DNA of 64,000 nt from Thermomonas sp. (GCF_029945965.1 NZ_JAQSDO010000015.1:248001-312000), one strand, 5' to 3'; shown: positions 36,741 through 46,218, counted from the first letter of the stretch. A program made the numbers and translations. The notes: a model not told the origin generated them from the sequence alone.

Positions 36741-36765
36741 ATATTCATCGCAGGCATGCTCGCAC
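36741..36765. repeat. 25-bp direct repeat, copy 2
   Basis: Identical to 33008-33032, at the breakpoint of the second glutaminase fragment. Confidence 0.88.
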
Positions 36766-36920
36766 GACGCGCGTTGGCGGGCGAGGCGGGGAGATTTCAT
36801 TTCTTTTCTGTTTTCGACGTCTCGCCAACACTTGCAGCCACTCGCGGATATAAGCGTCACGGCCTCGTAATTGCGCCTCTGTCCTAATAACTGATTGCCG
36901 CTACTTCGAAGGAAAGCCCC

Positions 36921-37949
36921 ATGCCCCAGACAGAATCCACGAACCGTCAATGGCTGCTTAGCGAGCGGCCCAAGGGCGAGCCCACTGATCGCACGCTACG
37001 CTTGGTGGAATGCCAGATCCCCACCGTGGGAGCGGGGCAGATGTTGCTGCGCACTGTGTTCCTTTCGCTGGATCCTTACATGCGCGGACGCATGAGCGAT
37101 GCGGCGTCTTACGCTGAGCCGGTCGCGATCGGTGCGGTGATGGTGGGCGGTACCGTGGCCCGGGTGGTCGAGTCCAACCTCGACGGGTTCGCCGTGGACG
37201 ATTGGGTGCTCAGCTTCAACGGTTGGCAGGACTACGCGGTGTCCGACGGCAAGGGGGTCACGCCGCTGGGCGCATCACCCACGCATCCGTCTTGGGCGCT
37301 GGGCGTTTTAGGCATGCCCGGTTTTACCGCATGGGCGGGTCTCACCCAGATCGGCAAGCCCAAGCCGGGCGAGACCATTGCTGTGGCTGCGGCGACCGGC
37401 CCGGTCGGGGCGACGGTCGGTCAGATCGGCAAACTGCTCGGGTGCCGGGTGGTCGGCATCGCGGGTGGCCCGGACAAGTGCGCTTACGCGGTGGATGCAA
37501 TGGGGTTTGATGCGTGCATCGACCACAACGCGGTCGACTTTGCCGAGCAACTGGGCAAGGCCAGTCCGCAGGGGATCGACGTCTATTTCGAGAGTGTCGG
37601 TGGCAAGGTGCTTGATGCCGTATTGCCGCTGCTCAATCCGAATGCGCGGATCCCGCTGTGCGGACTGGTGTCGCAATACAACGCAATCCAACTGCCCGAG
37701 GGGCCGGACCGGATGAACTGGCTGCTGGGCCAGGTACTGAGCAAGAAGATCCTGATCCAGGGCTTCATCATCTTTGACAGCTTCGGCCATCTCTACCCGG
37801 AGTTCGCCAAGGCAATGAGTGGGTGGATCGAGAGCGGCAAGATCAAGTATCGCGAAGAGATCATCGACGGACTGGAAGCGGCACCAGCAGCTTTCATCGG
37901 CCTGCTCAAGGGAGACAACTTCGGCAAGCGCGTAATCCGCGTCGGCTGA
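36921..37949 (+). CDS. NADP-dependent oxidoreductase (CurA/leukotriene B4 dehydrogenase-like MDR)
   Basis: The 342-residue product matches the zinc-free medium-chain family: FLSLDPYMRGRMSDAASYAE, GVLGMPGFTAWAGL, the nucleotide-binding AAATGPVGATVGQIGKLLGC, and PLCGLVSQYNA. It likely reduces enones or related double bonds using NADPH. AAGGAAAGC lies before the ATG. The EamA transporter gene starts 22 bases after its stop. Confidence 0.92.
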   Translation: MPQTESTNRQWLLSERPKGEPTDRTLRLVECQIPTVGAGQMLLRTVFLSLDPYMRGRMSDAASYAEPVAIGAVMVGGTVARVVESNLDGFAVDDWVLSFNGWQDYAVSDGKGVTPLGASPTHPSWALGVLGMPGFTAWAGLTQIGKPKPGETIAVAAATGPVGATVGQIGKLLGCRVVGIAGGPDKCAYAVDAMGFDACIDHNAVDFAEQLGKASPQGIDVYFESVGGKVLDAVLPLLNPNARIPLCGLVSQYNAIQLPEGPDRMNWLLGQVLSKKILIQGFIIFDSFGHLYPEFAKAMSGWIESGKIKYREEIIDGLEAAPAAFIGLLKGDNFGKRVIRVG

Positions 37950-37970
37950 TTGCTGGCTCCTGGACCAGGC

Positions 37971-38864
37971 ATGTCAGCCGTCTCCTTGCACCAACGCGGC
38001 GCCATCTTTGCGCTGATCGGCACCATCCTGCTGTGGGGCTACAGCTGGATCGTGATGAAACAGGTGATGGCGCACGCCGGCCCGTTCGACTTCGCCGCGC
38101 TGCGCTATCTGATTGGTGCAGCAATACTGTTTGCCGCACTGATGCTGTCGGGGCAAACGCTGCGACCACCGCCGTTGCTGCCAATGATCCTGATCGGCCT
38201 GTGTCAGACGGCCGCTTTCCAGGGTTTGGAGCAATGGGCGCTAGTCAGTGGTGGCGCCGGTCATGTGGCGATGCTGGCGTACACGATGCCGTTCTGGGCA
38301 GTGCTGCTGGCGTGGCTGCTCCTGGGCGACAATCCCACGGGCCGACATTGGTTCGGACTCGCGCTGGCAGCGATCGGTCTGCTGTGCATCATCGAGCCAT
38401 GGCATTCGCTGGGTAGTCCGCTGAGCACCACGCTTGCCATTGCAGGCGGCATCGCCTGGGCGGCGGGTACCGTGTTGAGCAAGCGCATGTTTCAACGCCA
38501 CGCGCCATCCGTGCTCAGTCTCACGGCCTGGCAGATGCTGGTGGGTGGCTTCGCGCTAGGCATCGTGGCGCTGGCGGTGCCGCAACGTTCGATCGAATGG
38601 AACTGGGCCTTCATCGGCGGCCTTGCCTACAGCGCCGTGCTGGCCTCCAGCCTGGCGTGGTGGCTGTGGTTGATCGTGTTGCAGCGACTGCCTACCACCG
38701 TGGCCAGCGTTTCGAGCCTGGGCGTCCCGATTGTCAGCGTGCTGCTGGCGTGGCTGATCCTGCACGAGCAGCCATCGGCGATGGGGCTTGCTGGAATCGC
38801 GTTCGTACTGCTGGGACTGACCGCAGTCAGCGGGATCCGACTTGGCAATACGCGGAGGCGCTGA
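37971..38864 (+). CDS. EamA-family (DMT) transporter
   Basis: From ATG 37971 the product of about 297 residues has ten membrane segments in two EamA halves (IGTILLWGYSWIVMKQVMA; LAIAGGIAWAAGTVLSKRMF). Both halves end with the typical LLLGDNPT and ILHEQPSA turns. It exports metabolites or amino acids, but the substrate is unknown. It follows the oxidoreductase gene closely and may be co-transcribed. Confidence 0.92.
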   Translation: MSAVSLHQRGAIFALIGTILLWGYSWIVMKQVMAHAGPFDFAALRYLIGAAILFAALMLSGQTLRPPPLLPMILIGLCQTAAFQGLEQWALVSGGAGHVAMLAYTMPFWAVLLAWLLLGDNPTGRHWFGLALAAIGLLCIIEPWHSLGSPLSTTLAIAGGIAWAAGTVLSKRMFQRHAPSVLSLTAWQMLVGGFALGIVALAVPQRSIEWNWAFIGGLAYSAVLASSLAWWLWLIVLQRLPTTVASVSSLGVPIVSVLLAWLILHEQPSAMGLAGIAFVLLGLTAVSGIRLGNTRRR

Positions 38865-38885
38865 ACGAGGGATCCGAAATTAGCC

Positions 38886-39338
38886 CTAAATTTGACGCAG
38901 CGAGGGGCGAGGGCACATTGGAATTTGCTCCTGACCCGGTTCAGGCAGCCCCAGCCCGTAACGCAGGCTGCGGCCAATGCGATTGGCGTACTCGAGGACG
39001 AGTTCCGCCTGCTTAGGCGCCAGCACGTCGTCGGCGGTTTCGCGCCATAGCGCCAGCCACTGCACGAAATGCCGGGTGGTGATTGCATGCGGACGATGTG
39101 CTGACATGGGATTGCCGCGATAGGTGCCGGCACGCAGCACCACCGAACACCAGAACGACGTCAATAGCTGCTTGTGCTCGGGCCAGTCGCGCACCGCCGC
39201 GTTGAACACCGGCCCAAGATCGGGATGGACCTGGATGCGGTCGTAGAACATGTCGACCAGGGCAGCAAGCTGCTCGCGGCTGGGAATGGCTGCTGCGCCG
39301 GCGGAATCGTTGGTGGTTTCTCTGTTCATGCTGGCCAT
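38886..39338 (-). CDS. Group III truncated haemoglobin
   Basis: From ATG 39338 (or 39329) the 150-residue product has the group III globin layout: [54 protein letters not shown] with the likely proximal His. It is cytosolic. The C-terminal tail PRPSLRQI reads from a decayed repeat (CTCCTGACCCGG), so the end may be altered. A longer frame to 39869 is a shadow of the ferredoxin gene. It is divergent from the 7Fe ferredoxin. Confidence 0.87.
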   Translation of the reverse strand: MASMNRETTNDSAGAAAIPSREQLAALVDMFYDRIQVHPDLGPVFNAAVRDWPEHKQLLTSFWCSVVLRAGTYRGNPMSAHRPHAITTRHFVQWLALWRETADDVLAPKQAELVLEYANRIGRSLRYGLGLPEPGQEQIPMCPRPSLRQI

Positions 39339-39467
39339 GGATGCAGGACCGATGCGGCAGTACGGCACCGGTCGTGGATTATCGCAGCTACCATCGGTTA
39401 TGGTCTTGATCCACGTCATTCTCGCAACACGCGATACTGCAGAAAAGCGAAGGCCCGCACCACGCCC

Positions 39468-39791
39468 ATGACCCACGTCGTCACCGAAGCCTGCATCAAG
39501 TGCAAGTACACCGACTGTGTGGAGGTGTGCCCGGTCGATTGTTTCCACGAGGGGCCGAATTTCCTGGTGATCGATCCCGAGGAGTGCATCGACTGCACAC
39601 TGTGCGTGGAGGAGTGCCCGGTCTTTGCGATCTTCGCGGAGGATGATGTCCCGGCAGGGCAGGAAAAATTCCTCGCCATCAACGCCGAACTGGCGCCGCT
39701 TTGGCCGGTGATTGCCTGCAAGATTCCCGCGCCACCAGACGCTGCCAAATGGGACGGCGTGCCCGACAAGCTGCCGCAGCTGGAGCGCTGA
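39468..39791 (+). CDS. fdxA: 7Fe (3Fe-4S/4Fe-4S) ferredoxin FdxA
   Basis: From ATG 39468 the 107-residue product has the FdxA pattern: [18 protein letters not shown] (3Fe-4S site with the extra Cys) and [12 protein letters not shown] (4Fe-4S). The C-terminal extension and length match. It carries low-potential electrons in the cytosol. A longer reading upstream is rejected. Repeats follow within 15 bases of the stop. Confidence 0.95.
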   Translation: MTHVVTEACIKCKYTDCVEVCPVDCFHEGPNFLVIDPEECIDCTLCVEECPVFAIFAEDDVPAGQEKFLAINAELAPLWPVIACKIPAPPDAAKWDGVPDKLPQLER

Positions 39792-39803
39792 AACACCCGG
39801 AGA

Positions 39804-39835
39804 AAATAGGGTGTCAGGGACAATTCCTGATGCTT
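39804..39835. repeat. Half repeat, GGGACAATT type
   Basis: AAAATAGGGTGTCAGGGACAA followed by TTCCTGATGCTTGGGTG, the left end of the mini-element class at 34.1 kb. Confidence 0.7.
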
Positions 39836-39849
39836 GGGTGTGGGTTGAA

Positions 39850-39900
39850 AATAACGGGGTCAGGTTCACTTAATTCTTAAGTGAACCTGACCCCGTTATT
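39850..39900. repeat. Perfect 51-bp palindrome, GGTTCACTT type
   Basis: Two 24-base arms with no mismatch around a TTC loop: the left arm begins AATAACGGGGTCAGGTTCAC and the right arm ends CTGACCCCGTTATT. It is the cleanest example of this sub-type. Confidence 0.95.
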
Positions 39901-39933
39901 ACCCCGATACTCTGCGATCAGGCAGGGCTGGAC

Positions 39934-40481
39934 CTACTGGTGTAGGCCACTGCCGCCGTTGACCAGCACGACAGCCGCCTTCTTCTTGGCGGGGACCATC
40001 GTCGCGGTCGATTCGAAACCGACGCTCGTCCCGTCATGCCAAACACTTCCGTTGCCGGTATCCACGAATCAGCCAAAGCCGTAGTAGGGCGATTCTGCCA
40101 GCTGTTCAACGATGCGTGCAAACTCATCGTTCCCGCTGCTGATGTCCGTATGCAAGGCGTTTCCTTGCAGTGTGGAGAAGCCGCTCGTGTGACTGAGCAG
40201 CTGCCGGATCGTGATTGCGCCAGCGCCGAAAAACTCTTGGAGATCGAGCCGGTCAGGAAGGCCGTGTCCGGCGTAACTTTCCTGTCGTCTCCGATATTGA
40301 CAACACCGCGCGCGCCAACCGATGTGATTTCACCATCGACACGACGGCGTAGGCCAAGCCGGGCACGCCGGAAGCAGGCATCTCGCTATGGAGGAAATCT
40401 GCTATCGATCCTTCAGGGGGCACTTGCAGTCACGGCGGCACTGAGGACAAGTGCAGGGATCGGTAGCAATCGCCGCGTCAT
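39934..40481 (-). pseudogene. Serine hydrolase (class C beta-lactamase fold) pseudogene
   Basis: The minus strand from ATG 40481 (MTRRLLPIPALVLSAAVTAS, signal peptide) reads in several frames: GSIADFLHSEMPASGVPGLA, then VDGEITSVGARGV, then TGSISKSFSAL (SxxK), then ITIRQLLSHTSGFS, then a TGA within GFG*FVDTGNGSVWHDG, and TMVPAKKKAAVVLVNGG. At least two frameshifts, a deletion after the SxxK and one stop show it is dead. Confidence 0.85.
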
Positions 40482-40899
40482 CAATTTCTTCTCCCTCGGT
40501 TGTGCTCAAAACATCAAGTTTTCGAGACTAGGTCCACTAAGTAAGAAGATCAATTTCGGACTGAGGGTCTCGACCCAGCCTACCCCCGCCCGGCAAAGAT
40601 GGCCGGTACCCGGGCGAGTTTGCGTTCCTTGAAGGTATCAGTGATGTGTCATGGTGGTTGTAAGGCTATTTGTGCGCGGGTAATCCGCGACCACAATCTC
40701 CCCGCAAAAGCGGGCGTCAAACAGTGAACAGTGCCGAGCGGGGCGGTAAGAGCCTGGCGCTCGTAAACATCGAAGCCCAGCGGCGCGATAAGCGTGAAGG
40801 CTACCCTGGACGCCTGCGATCAGAACTGGATCGCAGCACTAGGACCCATCTCCAGCTGGGCTGCAAAAAAATCAACCAGTGGTAAGGGGAGGAAACTTC
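40482..40899. other. Intergenic region
   Basis: About 420 bases with no supported gene. A short CCCGG-rich hairpin near 40590-40620 was noticed. It probably holds a promoter for the VWA gene; no riboswitch or tRNA could be recognised. Confidence 0.45.
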
Positions 40900-42644
40900 A
40901 TGCTTCGATCAATCATGTTTGGAATGCTTGTGTGTTTTGCCGGCAGCGCAATTGCCGCACAGCCCCAGGACAATACTGCCAGTGGCAAAGCCAGTACCAA
41001 TGCAGGCGACACGATCCTGGTGTTTGACGCATCCGGATCCATGTGGGGCCAGATCGATGGCGTTCCCAAGATCACCATCGCACGCGATGTAGTGCAGGGC
41101 CTGCTCAAGGACCTGCCGCCGGAACAGCGGCTGGGGCTAGTGGCGTACGGCCATCGCCGCAAGGGCGACTGCACGGATATCCAGACGCTGGTGCCGGTGG
41201 GCACCGACCGCGCTGCGATCAGCAAGGCCATCGCCGGCATCGACCCCAAGGGCATGACACCGATGACTGCGGCGGTAGAACATGCGGCCGACGAGCTGAA
41301 ATTTACCGAAAAAAAGCCACTGTCATCCTGATTTCCGACGGCAAGGAAACTTGCAAGGCCGATCCATGTGCGGTTGCCACCAAGCTGGAGAAGCTCGGCA
41401 TTGGCCTGACCGTACATACCATCGGCTTTGGCCTGGGTAACAAAGAGGCCGGCGCCAAGGATCAGTTGCGTTGTATGGCGAAGGCGACCGGAGGGCGCTT
41501 TCTTGAAGCGGACGATGCCGCTGAATTGCGCGACGCACTGTCACAGGTAAGCGCTGAAAAGCCTGCGCCTGAGCCTAAGGCAGCACCGGTGCCGGAGATG
41601 GTCGAAGCCATACTGAAGGCTACCGACCAGGATGGCGGTCCGTTGATCAAAAAGGGGCTGATTTGGACCGTGCGTCATGGCGTAACCGGCAAAGTCATCT
41701 ATACGTCCGATGAAACCGGTACCGCACAGCTTGAGCTTCCGCGCGGTGTGCATGATGTCAGCGTCCGTCGCGTGTCCGATGGCGCGACTGCCGATGGCCA
41801 AATTGATGCCGGCGGCAACGCGCGACTGACGCTGCCGATCGTGGTCGAGCTCACAGCCAGCGTGAAGGCGCCGGACAGCGCAGCCGCCGGGTCCAAGATT
41901 CGGGTGACTTGGCAAGGGCCGGATGAAAAAAATGATTACATCGCCGTCGCGAAGCCTGATTCGCCCGGCAACAAATATGAAAACTACGCCTATACAGTAC
42001 GAGGCAATCCTCTCGAGCTGCTGCTCCCTGCCGGCGCCGGTGGCTATGAGATCCGGTACGTCAACCACAAGACCAAGACCGTGCTTGCGCGCCGGGCTAT
42101 TGGCGTCACCGACATCCAGGCCACCCTGGATGTCCCCGCCACAGCGGTGGCCGGCTCCATGTTGGCTGTGAACTGGGCCGGGCCCGATTATAATAACGAC
42201 TACATTTCGGTCGCCAAGATCGACGCGGCCGGCAACAAGTACGCCAATTACACCTACACCAAAAAAGGTCACCCGCTGCAGTTGCTGATGCCGGACGAGC
42301 CCGGTGACTACGAAGTGCGCTACATCCAGCATCAGGGTGCCACGGTACTGGCGCAAGAGCCGATCAAGGTGACCGCCGTGAAGGCTAGTGTCGAGGCCCC
42401 CGGCACCGCCGCAGCCGGCTCAACCGTGAAAGTGAGCTGGACCGGGCCCGATTACAAGGGCGACTACATTTCGGTCGCCAAGGTGGACGCGGCCGGCAAC
42501 AAGTACGCCAATTACACCTACACCAAAAAGGGCCAGCCGCTGCAGCTGCTGATGCCGGCCGAAGCCGGTGACTACGAAGTGCGCTACATCCAGAACCAGG
42601 GAGGCACTGTGCTTGCGCGCAAGACCATCACGGTCAGTCCTTGA
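40900..42644 (+). CDS. VWA-domain protein with three tandem repeats; -1 frameshift at a slippery A-run
   Basis: ATG 40900 (RBS GGGGAGGAAA) gives an export signal and a VWA domain with an intact MIDAS (DASGSMWG, GMTPMTAA, SDGKETC). In frame it would stop at 41331. After a -1 slip at GAAAAAAAG (41308-41316) it continues with ATVILISDGKET and the rest of the VWA domain, giving a protein of about 581 residues. The C-terminal half has three repeats (WxGPDxxxDYIxVAK, NKYxNYxYTxxGxPL, EIRY/EVRY; starting near 41900, 42170 and 42430). The heptamer A AAA AAG is in the proper zero frame, as in dnaX. Programmed slipping, a real mutation or a base error are all possible. Confidence 0.78.
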
Positions 42645-42688
42645 TCTGTGGATGTGGAGTGCGCATGGCCACTTAACCGACAAAATGG

Positions 42689-42720
42689 CGCAGGGAATTA
42701 AGCTTGCTTAATTCCCTGCG
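42689..42720. repeat. Perfect 32-bp palindrome, GGAATTAAG type
   Basis: CGCAGGGAATTAAGC and its exact reverse complement around TT. It lies 45 bases after the VWA gene and could act as an RNA hairpin. Confidence 0.88.
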
Positions 42721-42783
42721 GGTTCTGTGCAATTGATCTGCCTCTCTGGCATGGTGGACGTCTACTCTTCCCTGGGGATTCCC

Positions 42784-43347
42784 ATGAGGCTGTACTTTTT
42801 TTTTGCAAGCCTGATCCTTTCGCTGTTTGTCTTTGCCGGATGTAGCGCAGGCGATGGCGATGGCATAGCGCCTGCGGTCAGCAACTCGGCACAAGCAGGC
42901 ACCGCAACCGACAGTAACCGTGGCGGCAACTGCAAGGCCTATATGGCCGAGGTACGTAAAGTGTGTCTGGACAGCATTACACGAGGTCTGGACATGTCGT
43001 GCGACAGCCAGTTGATTGCAGTGGATATGGTGCAAACGCAGGCAGCAGGAGCGCTGTTTGACGCCGGCTCGGAGACCAGCAATGCCAAGGTGGCCGAGTC
43101 GGTGTGTGCCAGCTACCTGAAGTCATTGCAGAAGAAACGACAGCGCAAGGATACCGGCATGCATGCCGAGAACGGCGCCGGGCCCACGTGCAATGCGCTA
43201 GCCGAAAAATTAGATACCACATGCCTGCGCAACCTGGGGCAACAGCCAATACCTGACAATTGCAGAAGCGCGACACGCATGTTCAATGCGCTCACTAGCC
43301 AGCCCGCTGAAGATCGTTGCGCCCAGGCCGAGAATCAGCTGAAGTAA
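42784..43347 (+). CDS. Cysteine-containing lipoprotein of unknown function
   Basis: From ATG 42784 (MRLYFFFASLILSLFVFAGC) the product is a 187-residue lipoprotein with the lipid-bearing Cys at about 20. The mature part has about nine cysteines (NCKAYM, VCLDS, SCDSQ, SVCASY, TCNALA, TCLRN, NCRSA, RCAQ) that may form disulphides in the periplasm. No family recognised. Confidence 0.7.
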   Translation: MRLYFFFASLILSLFVFAGCSAGDGDGIAPAVSNSAQAGTATDSNRGGNCKAYMAEVRKVCLDSITRGLDMSCDSQLIAVDMVQTQAAGALFDAGSETSNAKVAESVCASYLKSLQKKRQRKDTGMHAENGAGPTCNALAEKLDTTCLRNLGQQPIPDNCRSATRMFNALTSQPAEDRCAQAENQLK

Positions 43348-44117
43348 ATGCAGTCATCGGGAGAAAAAACGGTCTGGAAACTCAAGACAGAGTCGTTCTG
43401 GATCAACTTCGCACGCTTGCGGTCAGCATGAACGTTGTCGCTTGTTTTGCTCCAAAGAAAAATCCGATTCCGGGGATCGGCCTCTTTATGTCCGTATGCC
43501 CGCAAAATTTGGCAGGCGACGTTTGCTGATGATCGGCTACTGGGCTGCGGCGTGCCGGCGTAACCCGAGGCGATGCAGGTGGGGTCCCGCTGCGAAGTTC
43601 GTGCCAGCGGCCGCTGCCGTCTTGGAGCCGACCACGCTCTTGTAGTCTGTGCAGCCATAGCTGGCAACCGCCGAATAGCTGGAGATCGAATCCAAGAAGG
43701 AAGTATTGCCGTGGTGGTCGTTAACAATGATCACGTTGCCGCCGTCACTGTCGTAGGCTGTAATTGCCGACCTGATGGACTTCGAAAGCGTTCGTATTTG
43801 CGGTCGAAAGTATGCTGCTTTGCAGCATTGCTGCGCCTTTATTGGTCCATCCACGGCATCAATTAAAAGAGCTGAAATCATCTTGGTGCGGTGCGTGCGA
43901 ATGTTCGGGGCGATCAGCGAGATGCGGATCATCGGTGCACGCCACGAATCTGCATGATTAAACAGTTGAGTCTGGCGTCTTTACCAAGCACACTCCGGCA
44001 GCTGGTATGGGGGGGGGCTGGAACGGATCCGATATCAGCAGGGGTCGATCTGACTTGGTCGCAAGCGATGCGATCAGCGGATTCGTTTGCACACAATTTC
44101 TGAAGGGAAAGAAAGAA
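43348..44117. other. Long gap with a possible degraded minus-strand gene
   Basis: About 770 bases. A minus-strand frame at 43537-43932 has protein-like stretches (SGGNVIIVND-type and SYGCTDYKSVVGSKTAAAAG) but no clear start, ribosome site or family. The rest shows nothing recognisable. A promoter for the next operon is expected near 44.0-44.1 kb. Confidence 0.4.
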
Positions 44118-44573
44118 ATGAGGATGAAATCCACACCCTGGTTGCTGGTATCAGGGCTGCTAGTCATGGGCTCGGCGCTAGCCGCTGACCCAGTGGCGCC
44201 GCAGGTTGTCGCTCCGCAAACCAGTTCGCTCAAGATTGCCATTGATCCGGTGACCGGCAAACGCCGCGCAATGACCGAAGCCGAGAGCAGCGCGCTCGAT
44301 GTCCAGAGCCGCCAGCTGGCGACTGCGCGGGCACAGGCCAAAGTGGGCAAGCGTTCCGCAAGCGCCATGGGACCGACTGCTTTGCCGGTGACGATCGAGG
44401 AGTCGCTTTCGAACGCGAAAACCGTGAACGGAATCACCGGGTTCAAACCCACCGCCGACATGATGAGCTCCATCCAGGTGACGCGGAATGCAGATGGCAC
44501 GCTGACCGTCCAGCACTCTGATGGTTCCGATCCTGGTGCTGCAATCAATGTCGAGGAGCCTGCCAGTGAATAA
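44118..44573 (+). CDS. Secreted hypothetical protein preceding PA-domain protease
   Basis: From ATG 44118 (GGGAAAGAAAG upstream) the 151-residue product has a signal peptide (WLLVSGLLVMGSALAAD). The mature part contains IDPVTGKRRAMTEAESSALD and a short strand-rich end (IQVTRNADGTLTVQHSDGS). The family is not recognised. It overlaps the next gene by eight bases, so the two are coupled and may act together, for example as a chaperone or propeptide-like partner (inference). Confidence 0.75.
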   Translation: MRMKSTPWLLVSGLLVMGSALAADPVAPQVVAPQTSSLKIAIDPVTGKRRAMTEAESSALDVQSRQLATARAQAKVGKRSASAMGPTALPVTIEESLSNAKTVNGITGFKPTADMMSSIQVTRNADGTLTVQHSDGSDPGAAINVEEPASE

Positions 44574-46218
44574 GTCGATTCTTGCTGTAGCGATGGTCGT
44601 CGCCGGTCTTTGCGGGTTGAGCGGCACCGCTACGGCGGCAGACATCACCCTCCTCAACGTCGATCCTGCAGGCGTGGGTCTGAACGACACCACGCCCGCG
44701 CCAGTAGTAGGCGGCAATCCGGGCCGCACAGTCGGCGAGCAACGTCGGATCGCCTATCAGTTCGCCATGGATACGTGGGGTGCTGTGGTGCAGAGCCCGG
44801 TGCAAATCAAGATTTACGCATCGTTTGCCCCGCTGACCTGCACCGCAACCACCGGAGTCCTGGGGCAAGCCGGCGCAAACTGGATCTACCTGTTGACCGA
44901 AGCCGGAGTTACCCGCATTTATCCGGCGGCGTTGGCCGACTCGCTCATCGGGCAGGATCTCAGCGTGTTGCTCAATCAGGATCCGACCGATCCAGCGGAC
45001 ATCTTTTCCCAGTTCAATGGCGATCTCGGCAAGCCTAGCTGCCTGCCAGGATCGAACTGGTATTACGGCGTAGATGGCAAGACCCCGGCAGGGTCGATCA
45101 ATTTCCTGAATGTCGTGATGCATGAAATCGGGCACGGACTCGGCATGTCTGGTTTCCTGAGCAAGACCACGGGCGCCCTGTATGCCGGGTATTCGGACAG
45201 CTATACCCGCTATGCCTACGACAACGTGTTGAACAAGAACTTCGAGCAGATGACCAATGCCGAGCGTGCTTTGGCGATGAAATCCCCGGGCCGCACGGTG
45301 TGGTCGGGCACGCGCACCAATGCCGATGCGGCGTTGATTCTGGACAATCGCAACTCGCTGCGGGTCACTGCTCCCGTGGCAGCCGCTGGGTCGTACGAGG
45401 TTGGGTTTGCAACGTCGTTCGGTCCCCGCGCATCGCCGTCCAATTTCACCTCGAATCAGATTGTCGTTGTCAATGATGGCGTTGCAGGTGGATCGGTAAC
45501 CGACGGCTGCGAGTTGCCGTTTGTCAATGCCGCGGCGATAGTCGGCAAGGTCGCACTGATGGACCGTGGCGTATGCGGATTTGCGGTGAAGGCGGCCAAT
45601 GCACAAAGCAGTGGTGCCATTGGCGTGGTGATTGCCAACAACGCGCCGGGGGTGATCGACATGGGCGGCGTTCCACCGATCACTGTGACGATTCCAAGCG
45701 TCATGGTGTCGCAGGCAGATGGCAGCCGTATCAAGTCCGGCGCACCCGCGACCGGAGGTGTGATCCTCGACCCGAACTTCCTGGCCGGTGCCGACAATGC
45801 CGGGCGGCTCCGGTTGTATTCTCCCACCACGGTTGCGGGCGGCTCGACCTTCTCGCACGTCGATACTGCAGCGACGCCTAACGCGCTGATGGAGCCATTC
45901 GATAGTCCGGATGTCCAGTCGCAATACAGCGTCGACGTGACGCCGGCGATCTTCGCGGATATCGGTTGGCAGCTCAACCCGGGCAACAGCAAGATCGGGA
46001 AGTGCGATACATCCGTGGACGCGGTTACCGACGGCGGTTTGATCATTGGTGCCAATGTTGCAGCATGGAGCGGTATTTGCGCCACGCAGGCGAAGGGCAA
46101 CAAGTTGCTCTACAGCAAATGCATGACCGTGCGAGGTGACCAGATGCGCCGAGAAGGGCTCATCAATAGTGTCGAGTTCAGCCAGGTATTAAAGTGCGCA
46201 GTGCTCAATACGCCTTGA
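44566..46218 (+). CDS. Secreted PA-domain metalloprotease-like protein
   Basis: The start is GTG 44566 with GAGGAG eight bases upstream; the product is 550 residues. It has a signal peptide (LAVAMVVAGLCGLSGTATAA), a zinc-type motif VMHEIGHGLGMSGF (H186, E187, H190) and a protease-associated domain (VGKVALMDRGVCGFAVKAAN, IGVVIANNAPG). The region after the HExxH lacks the usual third His at the metzincin position. The C-terminal tail has Cys pairs. It may be an extracellular protease; substrate unknown. Confidence 0.83.
   Translation: MNKSILAVAMVVAGLCGLSGTATAADITLLNVDPAGVGLNDTTPAPVVGGNPGRTVGEQRRIAYQFAMDTWGAVVQSPVQIKIYASFAPLTCTATTGVLGQAGANWIYLLTEAGVTRIYPAALADSLIGQDLSVLLNQDPTDPADIFSQFNGDLGKPSCLPGSNWYYGVDGKTPAGSINFLNVVMHEIGHGLGMSGFLSKTTGALYAGYSDSYTRYAYDNVLNKNFEQMTNAERALAMKSPGRTVWSGTRTNADAALILDNRNSLRVTAPVAAAGSYEVGFATSFGPRASPSNFTSNQIVVVNDGVAGGSVTDGCELPFVNAAAIVGKVALMDRGVCGFAVKAANAQSSGAIGVVIANNAPGVIDMGGVPPITVTIPSVMVSQADGSRIKSGAPATGGVILDPNFLAGADNAGRLRLYSPTTVAGGSTFSHVDTAATPNALMEPFDSPDVQSQYSVDVTPAIFADIGWQLNPGNSKIGKCDTSVDAVTDGGLIIGANVAAWSGICATQAKGNKLLYSKCMTVRGDQMRREGLINSVEFSQVLKCAVLNTP

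Noticed and set aside
33008-36765. Integron-like attC sites at the 25-bp repeat
   Set aside because: No imperfect palindrome with the GTTRRRY core and no integrase in the window.
39850-39900. Rho-independent terminator for fdxA
   Set aside because: Strong stem, but no T-run follows on the plus strand and the same sequence is found as a mobile repeat elsewhere.
40482-40899. Possible tRNA or c-di-GMP riboswitch
   Set aside because: No cloverleaf, anticodon arm or GEMM core could be assembled; only a short GC hairpin.
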